Source of the DNA: Streptococcus oralis
Lineage (GTDB): Bacteria; Bacillota; Bacilli; Lactobacillales; Streptococcaceae
Direction: 5' to 3'
NCBI GenBank assembly: GCA_937930605.1
Contig: CALHBZ010000145.1
Location: 1-8,688 of the forward strand
Length of the DNA stretch: 8,688 bases
Made by a program: the position numbers and the translations under genes. The notes beneath the pieces were generated by a model, which worked only from the letters and a program-made list of their open reading frames with translations, was not told the DNA's origin and did not search any database. This document shows, piece by piece, positions 6,189-8,688 of the stretch. The number at the start of each line of letters is the position of its first letter. Positions within the stretch are counted from its first letter, which is position 1.

Positions 6189-6217
6189 GTATTGAAAATC
6201 TCACTATTTTTCGATAC
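6189..6217. promoter_or_regulatory. Operator-like dyad spanning the importer promoter
   Basis: GTATTGAAAA (6189-6198) and TTTTCGATAC (6208-6217) are inverted copies matching at 9 of 10 positions, with a 9-nt centre. The dyad covers the -35, the spacer and half of the -10, exactly where a repressor would shut off transcription. It is not a recognisable GlnR box (TGTnA-N7-TnACA) and does not fit the CodY consensus convincingly. Confidence 0.45.
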
Positions 6218-6220
6218 AAT
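6192..6220 (+). promoter_or_regulatory. Amino acid importer operon promoter
   Basis: TTGAAA (6192-6197), a 17-bp spacer and TACAAT (6215-6220) match the vegetative sigma factor consensus at 5 of 6 each. Transcription would start near 6227, giving a leader of about 32 nt before the ATG at 6259. Confidence 0.8.
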
Positions 6221-6258
6221 AGAGAGAAGTCATTTTTAGACTAGAAATAGGAGAAAAC

Positions 6259-7821
6259 ATGAAAAAATTATGCTTATCTATCCTTGCTAGCCTAGCCCTT
6301 ACACTGGGACTAGTTAGCCAGGTCCAAGCCGACGAATATTTACGCATCGGGATGGAGGCAGCGTACGCCCCTTTCAACTGGACCCAAGACGATGATAGTA
6401 ACGGCGCTGTCAAAATTGACGGTACCAACCAATATGCCAATGGCTACGATGTACAAATCGCTAAAAAGATTGCCAAAGACCTAGGCAAGGAACCTTTGGT
6501 CGTTAAAACCAAGTGGGAAGGACTTGTTCCAGCCCTTACTTCTGGCAAAATCGATATGATCATTGCAGGTATGAGCCCAACGGCTGAACGCAAACAAGAA
6601 ATTGCCTTTTCAAGCAGTTACTATACTAGTGAACCTGTTCTATTGGTTAAAAAGGACTCTACTTATGCCAATGCCAAATCTTTAAACGACTTTAGCGGAG
6701 CAAAAATCACATCACAACAAGGTGTTTACCTCTATGATTTGATTTCCCAAATCCCTGGCGCCAAGAAAGAAACAGCCATGGGTGATTTTGCTCAGATGCG
6801 CCAAGCACTTGAAGCGGGTGTCATTGATGCCTATGTTTCGGAGCGTCCTGAAGCCCTGACCGCTGAATCTGCCAACGCTAAGTTCAAAATGATTCAACCC
6901 CAACCAGGTTTCAAAACTGGAGAAGAAGATACAGCTATTGCAATTGGTCTTCGCAAGGACGATAGTCGCATCAGCCAAATCAATGCCAGCATCGAAACCA
7001 TTTCTAAGGACGAACAAGTAGCCCTTATGGATCAGATGATTAAAGAACAACCAGTAGAGGCGACAACAACAGAGGAAGAAAGTAGCTTCTTTAGCCAAGT
7101 TGCTAAAATTCTTTCTGAAAACTGGCAACAACTCTTGCGTGGTGCTGGTATCACACTCTTGATCTCCATTATCGGAACCATCACAGGTCTCCTTATCGGA
7201 CTTGCTATTGGGGTCTTCCGTACCGCTCCACTATCTGAGAACAAGGCAATGTACGCCCTACAGAAACTAGTCGGTTGGATCCTCAATGTCTATATTGAAA
7301 TTTTCCGTGGTACACCGATGATTGTTCAATCTATGGTTATCTACTATGGTACAGCACAAGCCTTCGGAATCAATCTCGATCGTACACTGGCAGCCATCTT
7401 CATCGTTTCAATCAACACGGGTGCCTATATGACAGAAATCGTCCGTGGAGGTATCCTAGCAGTCGACAAGGGACAATTTGAAGCTGCAACCGCTCTTGGT
7501 ATGACCCATAATCAGACCATGCACAAGGTTGTCCTACCTCAGGTCGTCCGCAATATACTACCTGCAACCGGTAACGAGTTTGTCATCAATATCAAGGATA
7601 CGTCTGTACTGAATGTTATCTCTGTTGTGGAACTCTACTTCTCTGGAAATACCGTGGCCACCCAAACTTATCAATACTTCCAGACATTTACAATCATCGC
7701 CGTGATTTACTTTGTCCTCACCTTCACAGTGACCCGTATTCTACGCTTCATCGAAAGACGCATGGACATGGATACATACACTACAGGTGCTAATCAAATG
7801 CAAACGGAGGACCTGAAATAA
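6259..7821 (+). CDS. Polar amino acid ABC transporter, fused substrate-binding and permease protein
   Basis: A 520-aa fusion that captures an amino acid outside the membrane and forms the translocation channel, as in GlnP-type importers of lactic acid bacteria. Residues 1-24 are a signal peptide (cleavage VQA|DE). Residues 25 to about 265 form one periplasmic-binding-protein type 2 domain ([33 protein letters not shown]), followed by a short acidic linker [10 protein letters not shown]. From about 290 comes a His/Glu/Gln/Arg/opine-type permease with EIFRGTP (347-353) and the EAA coupling loop EAATALG (408-414) that contacts the ATPase. There is a single binding domain, whereas Lactococcus GlnP has two. 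The ATG follows AGGAG (6249-6253) at 5 nt. The stop overlaps the next start. Glutamine is a reasonable guess; the substrate cannot be fixed from sequence alone. Confidence 0.93.
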   Translation: MKKLCLSILASLALTLGLVSQVQADEYLRIGMEAAYAPFNWTQDDDSNGAVKIDGTNQYANGYDVQIAKKIAKDLGKEPLVVKTKWEGLVPALTSGKIDMIIAGMSPTAERKQEIAFSSSYYTSEPVLLVKKDSTYANAKSLNDFSGAKITSQQGVYLYDLISQIPGAKKETAMGDFAQMRQALEAGVIDAYVSERPEALTAESANAKFKMIQPQPGFKTGEEDTAIAIGLRKDDSRISQINASIETISKDEQVALMDQMIKEQPVEATTTEEESSFFSQVAKILSENWQQLLRGAGITLLISIIGTITGLLIGLAIGVFRTAPLSENKAMYALQKLVGWILNVYIEIFRGTPMIVQSMVIYYGTAQAFGINLDRTLAAIFIVSINTGAYMTEIVRGGILAVDKGQFEAATALGMTHNQTMHKVVLPQVVRNILPATGNEFVINIKDTSVLNVISVVELYFSGNTVATQTYQYFQTFTIIAVIYFVLTFTVTRILRFIERRMDMDTYTTGANQMQTEDLK

Positions 7822-8561
7822 TGAATCAACCCATTCTTGAAATTAAACACCTCAAAAAATCCTATGGACAAAATGAAGTCTTAAAAGACATCTCTCTGTC
7901 AGTTCACAAAGGAGAGGTTATCTCCATCATCGGCAGCTCAGGAAGCGGAAAATCAACCTTCCTACGTTCTATCAACCTACTTGAAACACCTACTGAGGGG
8001 GAAATTCTCTACCGAGGAGAAAACGTTCTTGCAAAAGGCTATGACCTTACTCACTATCGTGAAAAGCTCGGAATGGTTTTTCAATCCTTCAATCTCTTTG
8101 AAAACCTCGATGTTCTCGAAAATACTATTGTTGCCCAAACGACTGTTCTTAACCGAGAACGATCTGAAGCAGAGAAAATTGCCAAAGAAAATCTTGAAAA
8201 AGTTGGCATGGGAGAACGCTACTGGCAAGCCAAACCAAAACAACTCTCTGGTGGCCAGAAGCAGCGTGTGGCCATCGCACGCGCCCTCTCCATGAATCCT
8301 GATGCCATCCTCTTTGACGAACCAACATCTGCTCTGGATCCAGAAATGGTCGGTGAAGTCCTTAAAATCATGCAAGATCTGGCTCAGGAAGGATTGACCA
8401 TGATCGTCGTAACCCACGAAATGGAGTTCGCCCGCGATGTCTCTCACCGTGTCATCTTTATGGATAAGGGCGTCATCGCTGAAGAAGGCAAGCCAGAAGA
8501 TCTCTTCACGAACCCTAAAGAAGAACGGACGCGAGAGTTTCTTCAGCGCTATCTCAAATAA
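7821..8561 (+). CDS. Amino acid ABC transporter ATP-binding protein (GlnQ type)
   Basis: The 246-aa cytoplasmic ATPase that powers the preceding permease; two copies assemble per transporter. Motifs in order: Walker [10 protein letters not shown] (38-46), Q-loop glutamine Q88 in [12 protein letters not shown] signature LSGGQ (142-146), Walker B ILFDEP (163-168) with catalytic E167, D-loop SALD, and switch histidine H199 in VVTHE. It fits the polar amino acid subfamily (GlnQ/HisP/ArtP) in length and motif wording. The ATG overlaps the upstream TAA as TAATG, with CGGAGGA (7805-7811) inside the upstream gene 9 nt before, which indicates translational coupling and matched amounts of both subunits. 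The short C-terminus ends REFLQRYLK with no regulatory domain. It is complete and the last gene of the operon. Confidence 0.96.
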   Translation: MNQPILEIKHLKKSYGQNEVLKDISLSVHKGEVISIIGSSGSGKSTFLRSINLLETPTEGEILYRGENVLAKGYDLTHYREKLGMVFQSFNLFENLDVLENTIVAQTTVLNRERSEAEKIAKENLEKVGMGERYWQAKPKQLSGGQKQRVAIARALSMNPDAILFDEPTSALDPEMVGEVLKIMQDLAQEGLTMIVVTHEMEFARDVSHRVIFMDKGVIAEEGKPEDLFTNPKEERTREFLQRYLK

Positions 8562-8591
8562 CAAACAAAGACTGCATAAAATATTGAACTG

Positions 8592-8637
8592 CACCCCAAA
8601 AGTTAGACAGAAAAAATCTAACTTTTGGGGTGTTTTT
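8592..8637 (+). terminator. IS-borne hairpin: operon terminator and possible ribosome-site mask
   Basis: 8592-8607 pairs perfectly with 8617-8632 (CACCCCAAAAGTTAGA / TCTAACTTTTGGGGTG, 16 bp) around a 9-nt loop and is followed by TTTTT (8633-8637): a textbook intrinsic terminator for transcripts from the importer operon. The right arm ends in GGGGTG (8627-8632), 8 nt before the transposase ATG, so in any readthrough RNA the orfA ribosome site would be locked in the stem. Confidence 0.85.
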
Positions 8638-8640
8638 ATT

Positions 8641-8688
8641 ATGAAATTGAGTTATGAAGATAAAGTTCAGATCTATGAACTTAGAAAA
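8641..8688 (+). CDS. IS3-family transposase OrfA, N-terminus (partial)
   Basis: Sixteen codons, MKLSYEDKVQIYELRK, are present before the window ends. This is the start of the helix-turn-helix OrfA protein of streptococcal IS3-family elements; OrfA binds the IS ends, and in this family the active transposase OrfAB is normally made by programmed -1 frameshifting into orfB. The ATG lies 8 nt after GGGGTG, a weak ribosome site within the right arm of the terminal hairpin. Whether the rest of the element is intact cannot be seen. Recognition rests on a short peptide. Confidence 0.75.
   Translation, partial: MKLSYEDKVQIYELRK

Larger units (their letters stand above)
8585..8688 (+). mobile_element. 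Left end of an IS3-family insertion sequence (partial)
   Basis: Starting 23 bp after the importer operon stop, TGAACTGCACCCC resembles the TG...ACCCC ends of IS150-group IS3 elements, and a transposase orfA of streptococcal type starts at 8641. The exact first base is uncertain because the right end and target duplication are outside the window. The 3' flank of the operon (8562-8584) contains no native terminator, consistent with the element having inserted right behind it. Confidence 0.7.

Noticed and set aside
6189..6217. CodY or GlnR site over the importer promoter
   Set aside because: The dyad arms do not fit TGTnA-N7-TnACA, and resemble the CodY consensus only through A/T runs; kept as an unassigned dyad.
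6712..7286. Minus-strand frames opposite the binding-protein/permease gene
   Set aside because: They are antisense to a recognised coding region, show no ribosome sites or recognisable protein features, and overlap each other.
7977..8594. Long minus-strand frame (205 codons) opposite the ATP-binding gene
   Set aside because: It lies antisense to a fully motif-supported ABC ATPase, and the translation has no domain features; it is a shadow frame.
1..8688. CRISPR array, tRNA, rRNA, riboswitch, BOX or RUP repeats
   Set aside because: No regularly spaced direct repeats, no cloverleaf or rRNA-like sequence, and no stretch that I can match to the known pneumococcal repeat families was seen.

Overview
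The window is low-GC Firmicute chromosome and almost certainly comes from a Streptococcus of the mitis group (S. mitis, S. oralis or S. pneumoniae type). The reasons are the PflB N-terminus, the dinB and uppP proteins, an extended -10 (TGnTATAAT) promoter style, a solute-binding/permease fusion with its own ATPase, and the left end of an IS3-family element of streptococcal type. This assignment rests on recognition of the proteins, not on a database search.

Layout: (1) 1-256, minus strand, is the 5' end of the pyruvate formate-lyase gene, divergent from (2) dinB (497-1558, plus), the DNA polymerase IV gene, which ends in a 15-bp hairpin terminator. (3) 1625-2041 is an AT-rich stretch with no convincing gene. 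(4) 2042-3176 is a small plus-strand cassette: a strong promoter with an ACCG/CGGT palindrome just downstream, an unrecognised 107-aa protein with a charged helix and a membrane hairpin (2120-2443), and a TetR-family repressor (2544-3176). (5) 3186-3316 holds inverted repeats, including a long hairpin that can terminate transcription from both sides. (6) On the minus strand follow uppP (3331-4176, undecaprenyl-diphosphate phosphatase) and a 629-aa DUF2207 membrane protein with a glycine-rich tail (4236-6125). (7) A 133-bp divergent regulatory region carries two adjacent dyads. (8) Plus-strand genes 6259-7821 and 7821-8561 overlap by 1 nt and encode a polar amino acid (probably glutamine-type) ABC importer. 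(9) From about 8585 an IS3-family insertion sequence begins. Its end forms a 16-bp hairpin that terminates the importer operon, and its transposase orfA starts at 8641 and runs off the window.

Most of the window is core metabolism and envelope maintenance: anaerobic pyruvate cleavage, translesion synthesis, recycling of the lipid carrier for peptidoglycan, and amino acid uptake. The accessory parts are the TetR/107-aa cassette between dinB and uppP and the IS at the right edge. The least explained item is the predicted auto-controlled unit made of a palindromic operator, a small membrane protein and a TetR repressor with no recognisable transporter or enzyme partner.
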